From: Longilinea sp035560795 | GTDB lineage: Bacteria; Chloroflexota; Anaerolineae; Anaerolineales; Anaerolineaceae | Assembly (NCBI GenBank): GCA_035560795.1 | Contig: DATMYV010000012.1 | Location: 62,001 to 126,000, forward strand | Direction: 5' to 3' | DNA length: 64,000 nt | Shown: positions 35,301 to 43,739 of the stretch, one piece after another | Numbering within the stretch: position 1 is the first letter of the stretch | How the letters are laid out: every line of letters begins with the position of its first letter | Made by a program: the position numbers and the translations under genes | Notes under the pieces: model-generated | Seen by the model: only the letters and a program-made list of their open reading frames with translations | What the model was told of the DNA's origin: nothing | Database searches by the model: none

Positions 35301-35502
35301 GGTCACCAGCTGTGCGGTGGATTCCGAGGGCTATTTGACTGGTCAAGCCTTCGTTGAACTAAAATCAGCGGTGGAAGGTACGCCAATTGCCATTTATCAA
35401 GGCGCACCGAAAACAGCCGGTAAGGCGCCTGCCGAAATGAAGACTGGCGATCGGGTGACCCTGCCGACATCGGCAGTCGTCATCACGCGTTTCCCAAAAT
35501 AA
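32377..35502 (+). CDS. Fusion of serine hydroxymethyltransferase and GcvT aminomethyltransferase
   Basis: 1041 residues. Residues 1-440 are an SHMT domain: LIPSES, AEGYP, and the PLP lysine Lys265 in TTHKTLCGPRGA. Between AEGYP and RYYKGVEYAD there are about 26 extra residues (63-90). Residues of about 445-635 form a middle region I cannot place. Residues of about 638-1041 are GcvT: MGAKMVPFAGWDMPVWY, VIDDTLVYR with the catalytic Asp, SRTGYTGE and EAGLPLYGHE. SHMT interconverts serine and glycine with methylene-THF; GcvT releases methylene-THF and ammonia from the aminomethyl carried on GcvH. Joining them would pool one-carbon units on folate. No gcvH or gcvP is nearby. Confidence 0.93.
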   Translation: MADFLFRGKLADIDQDVDELIQHEAERQVRKLILIPSESTAPQAVREALGSVFQNLYAEGYPDEETRSMTEKEILDYTAMLSHYRRYADPRYYKGVEYADIVESLARRRCAEAFATSTVPASQLYVNVQPLSGAPANNAVYTALINPGDTILGMNLLHGGHLTHGSSVNRSGKLYNVVHYNVAPGTEQIDYDAVEALAREHKPKIIIAGYSSYPWIPDWARFRAIADLCGAILLADVSHIAGMIAAGVVPSPVGYAHVITFTTHKTLCGPRGACIITNDAALGRKLDKGVFPGEQGGPHVHVFAALATTFKLARTPQFHQLQQQIVENCAALTKRLQECGLRIPYGGTNSHLGNIDCKTIVGEDGTPLSGDMAARILDVAGIVLNRNTIPGDKTALFASGVRYGTPWMTQRGLDEKDMIKVADIIADVLLACKPYSVETRQGPAARAKIDFVVLEDAKKRVQELVAKAGTDLTVEKHGYPHFFALDDQPEGKTDWVAFDLAGGQVRPFVNYVFSSDVESLQPGKSQNTRLVTPLGAIDGVLTCVAANDYHLSVLAKSASLAATWLRDLSDGYTAFDADPVRRLPGPIYVTASKGEPVTKASGDAVYDHKPYFIGMLNHEDKPLPRFEWVEPETDEIKRTPLNETHRSMGAKMVPFAGWDMPVWYTSVIEEHLATRQAAGLFDVSHMGVYQAEGPDAPTFLDSVCSNDIAALDVGESCYTHFLDPDANVIDDTLVYRRSADKYLVVVNASNDDKDRTWLNAVRDGKVMVDAKHPCKKAFGRQVVFRNLRDPKAGAEMLVDLALQGPKSREILLSLGVDAKTRKRIMALKRTQLCEATVGGFDLVVSRTGYTGEKMAFELFVHPEKLTDLWNALLKAGEPLGLKACGLGARDSLRTEAGLPLYGHEMGGDLGLGVAEAGFGSYVKTYKPWFIGREPFIAREKERQGVVVRFRFTEKGIRMAHHGDPVLDHKGRVIGVVTSCAVDSEGYLTGQAFVELKSAVEGTPIAIYQGAPKTAGKAPAEMKTGDRVTLPTSAVVITRFPK

Positions 35503-35514
35503 GGTTGTCTCGAT

Positions 35515-35553
35515 CCTGGCTGGTTAGCGAGGAAACCTCAATAATCAGCCAGG
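35515..35553. repeat. Inverted repeat in the leader of the aminotransferase gene
   Basis: CCTGGCTG (35515-35522) pairs with CAGCCAGG (35546-35553), and an inner GAGG/CCTC hairpin lies between. There is no T run, so it is not a standard terminator. It may stabilise the mRNA 3' end of the upstream gene or be part of a structured leader. Confidence 0.5.
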
Positions 35554-35679
35554 TAGAGCTTAACCTCGTTTCCGGGTGAGACGGAAGTACTTATGGGTAA
35601 ATCTTGAAGGGTGTTTCCAGTAATTGTGAATTCTGCTGAAGAAAACCCAAAAATGACCACAACAAATAAGGAGAAAAGA

Positions 35680-36894
35680 ATGCAAACACCCTGGGATCAT
35701 CGTTACGCCCAGCGCACACAGCGGATGAAAGGTTCAGCCATCCGGGAGTTGCTCAAGTTCACTGAAATGCCAGATGTGATCTCATTCGGCGGTGGAATGC
35801 CCGCCCCTGACATTTTCCCGATTGAGGAATTCCGGGTAGCCTGCGATAAAGTTCTCCGCGAACATGGAGAGCAAGCCCTTCAATATGGCCCGACGGAGGG
35901 ATATTTACCACTGCGCGAGATGATCGCCCGTTTTACTGCCCGCTTCAACATCGAAGTAACACCGGATAACATCTTGATCACTGCCGGTTCGCAGCAGGCG
36001 CTGGACTTGATTGGCAAAATCTTCATTAATCGCGGTGACAATCTCCTTGTGGAATGCCCGACATACCTCGGCGCATTACAGGCATGGAATGCCTATGGTG
36101 CTGAATATATTCCTGCCAAATCCGATTCCGACGGAATTATCATCAGTGAACTCGAGTCAGCCCTGCGTTACGGTCCCAAGTTCATATATGCTTTGCCGAA
36201 TTTCCAGAATCCCTCCGGCGTGACCTATTCATTGGAGCGCCGCATGAAATTGGTTGAATTGGCCGACCGCTTTGGCGTGCCCATCATCGAGGATGATCCG
36301 TACGGTCAATTACGCTTTGAAGGCGAGTCGCTGCCATCGATTGTCGACTTAGACAACCGGATTCGCCCGCAGGATTGTTACTGCGGCAATGTCATTTATC
36401 TCAGCACCTTCTCCAAAACCCTGGCCCCTGGCATCCGCCTGGCCTGGGTGGTTGCGCCGACGGAGGTCATTCGAAAAATGGTGATGGCCAAACAGGGCAC
36501 CGACCTTCAATCTTCAACCTTCGCCCAAATTGTTGCCTATGAAGTTGCCAGGAATGGTTTTATCGATAAACATGTGTTGACTATCCGAAAGGTCTACCAG
36601 GAGCGCCGGGATATCATGTTGGAAGAATTGGCCAAGAACATGCCCGAAGGAGTCAAGTGGACCCACCCGTTGGGCGGCCTGTTCCTGTGGGTGACCTTGC
36701 CGGAATACATGGATACCAACATCATTCTGAAAGACGCCGTGGCTGAAAAAGTCGCTTTCGTACCAGGCGATTCTTTCTATCCATACGGAGGAGGTTCGAA
36801 CTCCATGCGTTTGAATTTTTCCAACGCCAAACCCGAAAAAATCCGAGAAGGCATTCAACGCCTCAGCCGGGTTGTCAAGAAATACCTGAAATAA
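35680..36894 (+). CDS. Class I/II PLP aminotransferase (2-aminoadipate/LysN-like)
   Basis: 404 residues from ATG 35680, selected because AAGGAG lies 6 bases upstream; earlier in-frame starts have no such site. Family features are PDVISFGGGMP at the N-terminus, ALPNFQNPSG, EDDPYGQLRF and the PLP lysine Lys246 in STFSKTLAPGIRLAW. This subgroup includes 2-aminoadipate, kynurenine and valine-pyruvate aminotransferases, so the substrate is open. It lies 177 bases after the GlyA-GcvT gene, and the two may be expressed together. Confidence 0.9.
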   Translation: MQTPWDHRYAQRTQRMKGSAIRELLKFTEMPDVISFGGGMPAPDIFPIEEFRVACDKVLREHGEQALQYGPTEGYLPLREMIARFTARFNIEVTPDNILITAGSQQALDLIGKIFINRGDNLLVECPTYLGALQAWNAYGAEYIPAKSDSDGIIISELESALRYGPKFIYALPNFQNPSGVTYSLERRMKLVELADRFGVPIIEDDPYGQLRFEGESLPSIVDLDNRIRPQDCYCGNVIYLSTFSKTLAPGIRLAWVVAPTEVIRKMVMAKQGTDLQSSTFAQIVAYEVARNGFIDKHVLTIRKVYQERRDIMLEELAKNMPEGVKWTHPLGGLFLWVTLPEYMDTNIILKDAVAEKVAFVPGDSFYPYGGGSNSMRLNFSNAKPEKIREGIQRLSRVVKKYLK

Positions 36895-36911
36895 CTCCAT
36901 CGCCCCCTGAA

Positions 36912-36944
36912 ATCAACGCCGCCGGTAATTCCGGCGGCGTTGAT
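36912..36944. terminator. Bidirectional hairpin between convergent genes
   Basis: A perfect 14-bp GC-rich stem with a 5-base loop, lying 17 bases after one stop and 3 bases after the other. T runs are weak, but position and strength suggest a shared terminator. Confidence 0.75.
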
Positions 36945-36947
36945 GAT

Positions 36948-38705
36948 TTAACCGCCATTGCCATTGTGGTGAATGCCAAAATAATCTGCTGGATTTTCCC
37001 AGAGTTTAAATTCCTGGAGAATCGATCCGCCGATGAATTCGCGCAAGATTGAATTATCCGGTATCAGGTCTTCAGGAATGGGTTGAAACCATTCCAGGAA
37101 TGCCAGCAGCCGTTTGGCTTCGATATGCTCCATCGTCCCATGCGGCACTTGGCGAAGAAGCGGTTCAGCCATGGATTTGAGCGCAGAAAGCTCATAAACC
37201 AGAGCCGAGTTAAACATGGCATCTGCGTGTTCCTGGTAAGGAAAAATGTGAGTTTTCTCGCCGCGCCGCACAGATTCCCAGCGGGAGACGGTCTGCAAAG
37301 CTGAATAGCCGCGTTCGCGTGCATCCCGAACAATACGCCGCAACAGGCGGGAGTCGGTGGTGGAAATGCGGTTGTGGCGGTCCAGGTTTAACTGGGTAAG
37401 GCAGGAGATGTAAATGCGAAAAGTTTCCTGCGTGGGGATGCTCGGCAACAAATCTGGATTCAAGCCGTGAATTCCCTCCAGGATAATCAATTGATCCTGG
37501 CGCAAGCGCACCACGTCGCCGGGTTCAGACAGACCTTTCCTGAAGTTATAACGCGGAAGCTGCACTTCTTCACCAGCGACCAAATGGCGCAGGTGATCAG
37601 TCAGTAGGCCGGTGTTTAATGCACCCAATGCTTCGAAATCAAAATGACCCTCTTCATCGCGGGGCGTCTCATCCCGGTCGACAAAATAGTTGTCCAGTTC
37701 GATCGGGTAAGGCGAGAGGCCTTGTGCCAGCAATTGGACTGTTAAGCGCTTGGAAAAAGTTGTCTTCCCTGAAGAGGAAGGCCCGGCAATCAACACAATT
37801 CGGGCGTGTTTTGAGCGCTCGACCACCTGCTGGGCAATTTCTGCGATTTGTTGTTCTTGCAGTGCTTCACTCACAAGGATGATCTCACGCGCTCTTCCTG
37901 CAGCGATGGCATCATCCAAGGCGCCAACACTTTCGATTCCCAGGCGCGATAGCCATGCGCCGTATTGCCGGAACGTTTCCAACAATTTTGGATAGGCAGG
38001 CATGGGCTGGAGTTCAGTGGGTGAATGCCGGCGGGTATAACGCAGCACGAAACCTTCGCCCATGGGCGCCAGACCAAAATATTTAAGAAAACCAGTGGAC
38101 GGCACCATATAACCGTGATGATAATCCTTGTGATCCTCCAGCTGGTAAAGCACCAGATGGCTCTTTTGACGGTAACGCAGCAACCTGACCTTATCCTGCA
38201 TGCCTTTTTTTTCAAAATACTCAATTGCGTCAGCGATAGGCACCTGCGTTTTTTCAAAAGGAATATCAACGGCCACCAATTCGTGCATGTGGTTTTCAAG
38301 GGTGCGAATTTCTTCAATTTTCAATGGCGAACGGCCGGTAACCTGGCAATAGAACCCGCCAGAGGCTACTGAATGATCTACGGTAAGCGCAGCTTCAGGG
38401 AAAAGATCTTCAAAGGCTACTTCCAGTAGGAAAGTCAAGGAACGCCGGTATAACCGGGCCCCATCCGTATCCGCCATGTTCACGGGTTGTACCCATGCAT
38501 CCATTTCGATGGGCAGGGTTAACTCGCGTAAATCGCCGTTGACGATGGCAGCCACAATCGGTGGATGATTCCATTCTGGCAGTTTACGCAAAAAGAATCC
38601 TACGGCTGTCCCGCGCGGACCGGAAATCACCCGCCCATCCGGCAGGTGAATTTCGACGGTATTTCTGGGTGAGACCAGTTGATACTGGTCAGATTTTTCA
38701 AACAT
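36948..38705 (-). CDS. TGS/ThrRS-like N-terminus fused to uridine kinase domain
   Basis: 585 residues. Residues 1-75 look like a TGS domain (VEIHLPDGRVISGPRGTAVG). Residues of about 100-245 resemble the second additional domain of threonyl- and alanyl-tRNA synthetases, including the HHGYMVPSTG segment. From about 300 a phosphoribulokinase/uridine kinase P-loop domain follows, with Walker A GPSSSGKTT (308-316) and ELDNYFVDRDETPRD. This fused nucleoside kinase architecture is known from Thermotoga and several Gram-positive and Chloroflexota genomes, but its substrate is not settled. It is monocistronic and ends at a shared hairpin. Confidence 0.88.
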   Translation of the reverse strand: MFEKSDQYQLVSPRNTVEIHLPDGRVISGPRGTAVGFFLRKLPEWNHPPIVAAIVNGDLRELTLPIEMDAWVQPVNMADTDGARLYRRSLTFLLEVAFEDLFPEAALTVDHSVASGGFYCQVTGRSPLKIEEIRTLENHMHELVAVDIPFEKTQVPIADAIEYFEKKGMQDKVRLLRYRQKSHLVLYQLEDHKDYHHGYMVPSTGFLKYFGLAPMGEGFVLRYTRRHSPTELQPMPAYPKLLETFRQYGAWLSRLGIESVGALDDAIAAGRAREIILVSEALQEQQIAEIAQQVVERSKHARIVLIAGPSSSGKTTFSKRLTVQLLAQGLSPYPIELDNYFVDRDETPRDEEGHFDFEALGALNTGLLTDHLRHLVAGEEVQLPRYNFRKGLSEPGDVVRLRQDQLIILEGIHGLNPDLLPSIPTQETFRIYISCLTQLNLDRHNRISTTDSRLLRRIVRDARERGYSALQTVSRWESVRRGEKTHIFPYQEHADAMFNSALVYELSALKSMAEPLLRQVPHGTMEHIEAKRLLAFLEWFQPIPEDLIPDNSILREFIGGSILQEFKLWENPADYFGIHHNGNGG

Positions 38706-38887
38706 CTTTTCTCGCTAAAATATACTTATGTGTTTCGCGTGGTAAGTATACCCCATTCACGGAAACTTTAATCATCCTCTACCCCGATCAATCGTTTGGT
38801 GCAATTTTCACACCAGAAAATTATCCTGCGTGGCCAGGGAATCCGACGCGTAATTCCTTATCTGAAAATTGTTTTAATTCCCCAGGG

Positions 38888-38901
38888 ACCGGAAAACCGG
38901 T
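38888..38901. repeat. Small inverted repeat after the propeller gene
   Basis: ACCGG-AAAA-CCGGT, 5 bases from the stop of the glycosyltransferase-propeller gene. It could be a weak 3' hairpin. The rest of the 200-base gap (38706-38905) shows no gene. Confidence 0.35.
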
Positions 38902-38905
38902 GTAC

Positions 38906-41038
38906 TTATTGGGACAGATCAGGGACTTGATACACTTCCACGCCGCCTGCAGAAGTGGCAATCCATAACCTGCCAAATGAATCCTGCGTGAAAGCTTGTG
39001 GCTCAAAACCTGCATAACCCGAATTATAGGGACCAAAATCCGTCCAGTTTTCACCATCATAGGTTGCAACGATCCCACCGGGCTCGGTCTGATAACCAAA
39101 TCCGACCCACAGCACGCCAGGCTGAATCTGGTAAAGTCGGGTCAAAGTGTTAAAGAAAATGGCCGAGTTGCTTTTCCGTTGAAAGGTCCATTGCTGGCCA
39201 TCGAACATGCCCAACCCGCCGCCCATGGTTGCCGCCCACATTTTGCCATTGCTGTCTAACAGTAGATCACTGACGCCGCGCCAACCTAGCATTTCAACGC
39301 TCAGGTCAAAGCTGATCCATTCACTCGTTGCTTCGTCTAGACGGCTGATGCCCTTGAATGAGCCGAACCAGATGACATCCCCATTGATATCCGGTTGAAT
39401 TTCAACACAGAATACCTGGTTATCAATCAAACCTGAGTTGTCAGATGTATAGGTTGTCCAACCTTTGCCATCCCAGAGCGCTGCCCCGTTCAATGTGGCC
39501 ACCCATAAGCGGTCCCGGCTATCCTTTGCCAAGTCCTGCACGCCCCCTTCACCTAAACCCATTTGTGCAAGTGAAAAATTCTGCCATTTGGATCCATCCA
39601 GGCGATCCACTCCCTGTCCCGTACCAAACCACCAGACGCCGCCTTGATCTTCCAAAATTGACAGGACGCGATCGTTGCTCAGGCCGGAATTGCGCTGCGT
39701 GTAAGTCATGGCAATCCTGGTTTCACCCCACGGAATCTTACTTTCCGGTGTCCAAATCGTCACGCCATTGTTCGTTGCAATGCCAACTCTGCCTTCCCTA
39801 TCGGTATAAAGATCGTTTACCAAATCAGAAGGCAATGGAGCATTATTCGTGGTTACCTGCATCCATCCATGCCGGGCAATTGCCATATGGATCTCATAGG
39901 CTACATTGGCGATCGTCAAGCCTGACACCAATAGGATGACAAAGACCCATAATTTCTTGGGGACATGGGGGAGCATTTCCTCAAATATCCCCCAGTAATT
40001 GTATCGGTCTACTAACCAATCAACAATTTGATGGATGCTGGTGGCTGAAGCCAGCGTTAACGGCACAATCAAAATCAGGGTATATTGCGGCCACTTGGTA
40101 CTCCAGACCAACAACGCCAATAACCCGACCAAAAACCAGACGGTTGACCACGCTCTGCGTTTGTATTCCCAATACAATCCAACCATCCCCAGGAAGAATA
40201 CGATTTCATCCGATGTAAAGAAAAAGAACACCTTCGGATGCCAGGGAACGGTTTGCATCAACCACAAGAAGGGTTGGTACCAGGGATAGGCTGCCCGGAG
40301 AACATCAAAGCTTTGGGTATACCCAAAATGGAACGTCAGGCTTTCCACCAGTCTGCCAATTGGATTGGTCCATAGGGTCGGGTCAAACATAATGAATATG
40401 GTTGCCGCCACCAGGCCATAACCAACGAGAGATTTCCATTCCACCTTTCGATGTTTAATAAGAATTACCGCCAGCGGGATCAAAATAATTAGATAAGTGT
40501 ATTTACTCGCGACAGTAACGCCCAAGGCGATAGCCGAAAGCCAGAATAGATTCTTTTTACCTTTACGCAGCGCCTGGTCGAACCCAATTACCGCAGCAAT
40601 CGAAGTGAATAGCGGGATGGCTTCAAGGTAAGCCTGGCTGGTATATTTGATCGTCATCGAGTGCATTGCCAACAACAGACCAGCCAACGGATCAACCAAT
40701 GCCACCAGCCATACCGCCAGCGTTCCAAACAACACCGAAACCAGGCGGTTGAAAGTCAATTCGGGATAGCTGTCAATCTGTGATTCGATGAAGTAGTAAG
40801 GAAGGCTGTAAACCAGCTTGACAAAGGCAGGATGTTCCCGGTTTTCTGCGTAATTGATCACGCCGCGAACATCGCCGGTTTGAATCAGATGGGCATAATC
40901 GCTGCCCGCTTTCATATAAACCGGCTCGTCGGCGTCGATGGGAAGCTGCCAGGCAGCCCAAACGCGCACCAATGCTGCCAGCAGGACGATCAGGGCGATG
41001 GTATAGGACCGCCGCCACCAGGAAAACCGTTGGCGCAT
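38906..41038 (-). CDS. GT-C membrane glycosyltransferase fused to a beta-propeller
   Basis: 710 residues. Residues 1-390 have about ten membrane spans and the DADEPVY motif at 35-41 in the first outer loop, as in GT-C enzymes of the ArnT/PMT group, which use polyprenyl-phosphate sugars. Residues of about 395-710 hold WF/WG repeats such as GVWWFGTGQGVDRL, LWVATLNGAALWDGKGWTTY and MWAATMGGGLGMFDGQQW, typical of two-component regulator propeller repeats. The propeller would be outside the cell. It is the last gene of the maltodextrin operon, 1 base after the GH13 lipoprotein. I know of no described function for the combination; glycan sensing or modification is inference. Confidence 0.8.
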   Translation of the reverse strand: MRQRFSWWRRSYTIALIVLLAALVRVWAAWQLPIDADEPVYMKAGSDYAHLIQTGDVRGVINYAENREHPAFVKLVYSLPYYFIESQIDSYPELTFNRLVSVLFGTLAVWLVALVDPLAGLLLAMHSMTIKYTSQAYLEAIPLFTSIAAVIGFDQALRKGKKNLFWLSAIALGVTVASKYTYLIILIPLAVILIKHRKVEWKSLVGYGLVAATIFIMFDPTLWTNPIGRLVESLTFHFGYTQSFDVLRAAYPWYQPFLWLMQTVPWHPKVFFFFTSDEIVFFLGMVGLYWEYKRRAWSTVWFLVGLLALLVWSTKWPQYTLILIVPLTLASATSIHQIVDWLVDRYNYWGIFEEMLPHVPKKLWVFVILLVSGLTIANVAYEIHMAIARHGWMQVTTNNAPLPSDLVNDLYTDREGRVGIATNNGVTIWTPESKIPWGETRIAMTYTQRNSGLSNDRVLSILEDQGGVWWFGTGQGVDRLDGSKWQNFSLAQMGLGEGGVQDLAKDSRDRLWVATLNGAALWDGKGWTTYTSDNSGLIDNQVFCVEIQPDINGDVIWFGSFKGISRLDEATSEWISFDLSVEMLGWRGVSDLLLDSNGKMWAATMGGGLGMFDGQQWTFQRKSNSAIFFNTLTRLYQIQPGVLWVGFGYQTEPGGIVATYDGENWTDFGPYNSGYAGFEPQAFTQDSFGRLWIATSAGGVEVYQVPDLSQ

Positions 41039-41039
41039 A

Positions 41040-42749
41040 TTATTGCGCCGGTCGTAATTGAATGATCAGATGGGCATAAGCCGGTAATTCAGCGATTGGC
41101 TGAAAACCTTTCACCGCACCGTTATCATCCAGGGTCAAATCCGCCAGGCTGGCGCCATCCAACAGAGACTCGGTGGTATATTTTCCACCAGGTTGATTCA
41201 AATCGAGGTTGACGGCATATTCACTGACTGCAGCATCGCTCAGATTGATCAGGATGAGGATCACCTGGCCTTGGTATTCCCGCACAGCTGCATAGACTTG
41301 GGAGGTCCCCGTGTCAATCCAGCGATAGCTGCCAACTAAAAGAGCAGGAGTTTTCTGGCGCAATTGGATCAATGCACGGTAGAGATTGAGCAGCGACGCT
41401 GCATCTGAAGATTGCAACTCGACGTTTATTTTCTTGTAATCCGAATTGACACCCATCCAGGCTTTACCGCCAGTACTGAAACCGGCGCGGTCCGCGGATG
41501 ACCATTGCATGGGGGTGCGGATCTGCTCATCCGGTTTGGCGCCAAACATGCCAATTTCTTCGCCGTAGTACACAAAAGGTACACCTTTTGAGGTCAATAA
41601 AAGGACCGCCGCGTTCTTCATGGTGCCAACATCGCCCAAAAGCTGGTTACTCACCCGGTTCATGTCATGATTGGTGAGAAACGTCGCCATGGAGTTATCC
41701 GGATACAAATTGGTTTCAAAGGAAACGGAATTTCCCATTCGTTTTGCATCCGCCTGATTTAAGCCTTTTATCAGGCCGGTCGATAGGTCAAATCCAAACG
41801 CCAGATCCATATTCTGATCTTTGATGTATTGGACCACCGAGAATGAACTCTCCCAAACCTCGCCAACGACCAGTGCTTGCGGGTTGATCGATTTGACCAG
41901 GGCATTGAATTCTTTCAGGTAAGCATGGGTTTCAGGCGTGTTGACCTGGTCTTTGCCATCTTCAATTAAATGTCGGGCTCCGTCCAGGCGGAAGCCATCC
42001 ACACCTACGTCTTTCAGCCAAAAAGTTGTTATCTTCTTAATCTCATCACGAACCTCCGGTGTGCGGTAATTCAAATCCGGCATGCCAGACCAGAACACGG
42101 CGTAGTAAAAATCATCGCGGGCAGTTTGATACCAGACTTTCTCGTTCCATGGTCCGACATAGCCAGGATCCGTTTGAGACCAGATGTAATAATCGCGGTA
42201 GGGTGAGTTCGGATCTTTGACCGCTGATTCAAACCAGGGATGATGGATTGATGTGTGATTGATGACGAAATCGATAATGACGCGAATGCCGCGCTGGTGG
42301 GCAGCAGCCAGGAATGCCTTAAAATCCTCCATCGTGCCGTAATCCGGATTTACGGTCATGTAATCCGTGATGTCATAGCCGTGGTAGGAAGTGGCTGGAA
42401 AGATCGGCATCAACCAAAGCCCGGTGACACCGACATCAGAGGTCGTTTCCGGATTGCCGTCATTGAGATAATCCAGCTTTTCTGTCAGACCCTTAAAATC
42501 GCCAATACCGTCGCCGTTGCTGTCATAGAAACTGCGCACAAAGAGCTCGTAAAGCGTCCCCTGCTGCCACCAGGAAAGTTCAGGCATTTGGGCTAAGGGT
42601 GGCATCACGGTCGGAGATGGCACAGGAGTCTGCGTGGCAGGAATAGGGGTCGCCTGGCGGGTTGGCAAACAGGCTGCCAGAACAGCGGTCATTAGGAAAA
42701 GAGTAAGAAGTAAATGTGACCGCTTAACGCCATTCCTGCTGTGGTTCAT
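41040..42749 (-). CDS. Secreted GH13 alpha-glucosidase/amylase lipoprotein
   Basis: 569 residues from ATG 42749 (GGAG 6 bases upstream). Lipobox LAAC anchors it to the membrane; a Thr/Pro linker follows. The GH13 motifs are intact: DFVINH, GFRLDGARH with the nucleophile (Asp260 counted from the GTG at 42761), VGEVWE with Glu301, and LTNHDMNR with Asp366. SNGDGIGDFKGL is the calcium-binding segment common in oligo-1,6-glucosidase and alpha-amylase groups. It should cut alpha-glucans outside the cell to supply the neighbouring ABC importer. It follows malG by 144 bases containing a hairpin. Confidence 0.92.
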   Translation of the reverse strand: MNHSRNGVKRSHLLLTLFLMTAVLAACLPTRQATPIPATQTPVPSPTVMPPLAQMPELSWWQQGTLYELFVRSFYDSNGDGIGDFKGLTEKLDYLNDGNPETTSDVGVTGLWLMPIFPATSYHGYDITDYMTVNPDYGTMEDFKAFLAAAHQRGIRVIIDFVINHTSIHHPWFESAVKDPNSPYRDYYIWSQTDPGYVGPWNEKVWYQTARDDFYYAVFWSGMPDLNYRTPEVRDEIKKITTFWLKDVGVDGFRLDGARHLIEDGKDQVNTPETHAYLKEFNALVKSINPQALVVGEVWESSFSVVQYIKDQNMDLAFGFDLSTGLIKGLNQADAKRMGNSVSFETNLYPDNSMATFLTNHDMNRVSNQLLGDVGTMKNAAVLLLTSKGVPFVYYGEEIGMFGAKPDEQIRTPMQWSSADRAGFSTGGKAWMGVNSDYKKINVELQSSDAASLLNLYRALIQLRQKTPALLVGSYRWIDTGTSQVYAAVREYQGQVILILINLSDAAVSEYAVNLDLNQPGGKYTTESLLDGASLADLTLDDNGAVKGFQPIAELPAYAHLIIQLRPAQ

Positions 42750-42806
42750 AGGACGCTCCACCTTCCAAAATTTTATTACCGAATATTATTGTCTATGGGA
42801 TGATAC

Positions 42807-42835
42807 TGGCCCGACCCAAAATCTGGATCGGGCCA
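42807..42835 (-). terminator. Hairpin between malG-like and GH13 genes
   Basis: TGGCCCGACCCA pairs with TGGATCGGGCCA over a 5-base loop, with one G-T pair. No T run follows on the coding strand, so it is more likely an mRNA-stabilising or partial attenuation structure than a full terminator. Confidence 0.55.
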
Positions 42836-42893
42836 TATTTTACTTCATGCATTGACTGCAATCAATGCAAGAGCTTTCCATTGAATGCTGCAA

Positions 42894-43739
42894 TTATCCC
42901 TTGACACCTCCCAGTGTCAGGCCGCCTTCGAAATAACGCTGCATAAACAGGAACATGATGACCGTCGGAACGATCACGATCATTGCGCCTGCGGCAAAGT
43001 ATCCCCACGGCACACTCATGCTGTTTGACAGTGAATACAAGGCAGGCACCGCCAGTTTGACCGAATCCGGTGCAGGCACCAATACCGAAGCAAAAACGAA
43101 ATCGCCCCAGCCGCTCATAAATGCCAGAATTGCGGTTGTTGCCAGCGCGGGACGGGCCAACGGTATGGCGATCAGCAGGAAGGCCTGTACTGGCCCGCAG
43201 CCGTCCAACATGGCCGATTCCTCCAAATCAATTGGAATGGTATCAAAATACCCTTTCAGATTCCAGGTACAAAAAACGATCGTGCCGGCGGCATAGGCTA
43301 GAATCAAGCCCAGATGTTTTCCATAGAGGCCAAGGGCAGTCAGAAGCTGCGCGATGGCCACCAGGGAAAGAATGCCCGGGAAGGTCGAAAGAGCCAGCAG
43401 CAGGATAAGAAAACCTTCGCGGCCGCGAAACCGGAAACGGGAAAGGGCAAAAGCAGCCGAGGTACAAATGAGTAGGGAAACGACTGTGGTTATCGAGGCT
43501 ACTTTAATGCTGTTTGTCAACCAGGTAAGGAATGGTTTTTCAAACAACATAACCTGGTAATTGCGCCACGACCATTCGGTTGGAATGAACATCCCCAGCA
43601 GATCGAAGGAATATAAACGCTCGCTCGGCCGCCCTGATGCCAATAACGCAAACCAGACCGGGTAAAAGGCGAAAATCGCCATCAGGATCAGGACGACGTA
43701 TTGAAAAATGCGGACTGGAACGGAAGTTTTGCGTTTCAT
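42894..43739 (-). CDS. malG: Maltodextrin-type ABC transporter permease (MalG-like)
   Basis: 281 residues with six membrane spans. The EAA loop that contacts the ATPase is EESAMLDGCGPVQAFLLIA. The ending GGLTLGGVKG is typical of MalG-type sugar permeases. It overlaps the malF-like gene by 4 bases (ATGA). Together with the binding protein it forms a CUT1-family importer for oligosaccharides. Confidence 0.92.
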   Translation of the reverse strand: MKRKTSVPVRIFQYVVLILMAIFAFYPVWFALLASGRPSERLYSFDLLGMFIPTEWSWRNYQVMLFEKPFLTWLTNSIKVASITTVVSLLICTSAAFALSRFRFRGREGFLILLLALSTFPGILSLVAIAQLLTALGLYGKHLGLILAYAAGTIVFCTWNLKGYFDTIPIDLEESAMLDGCGPVQAFLLIAIPLARPALATTAILAFMSGWGDFVFASVLVPAPDSVKLAVPALYSLSNSMSVPWGYFAAGAMIVIVPTVIMFLFMQRYFEGGLTLGGVKG

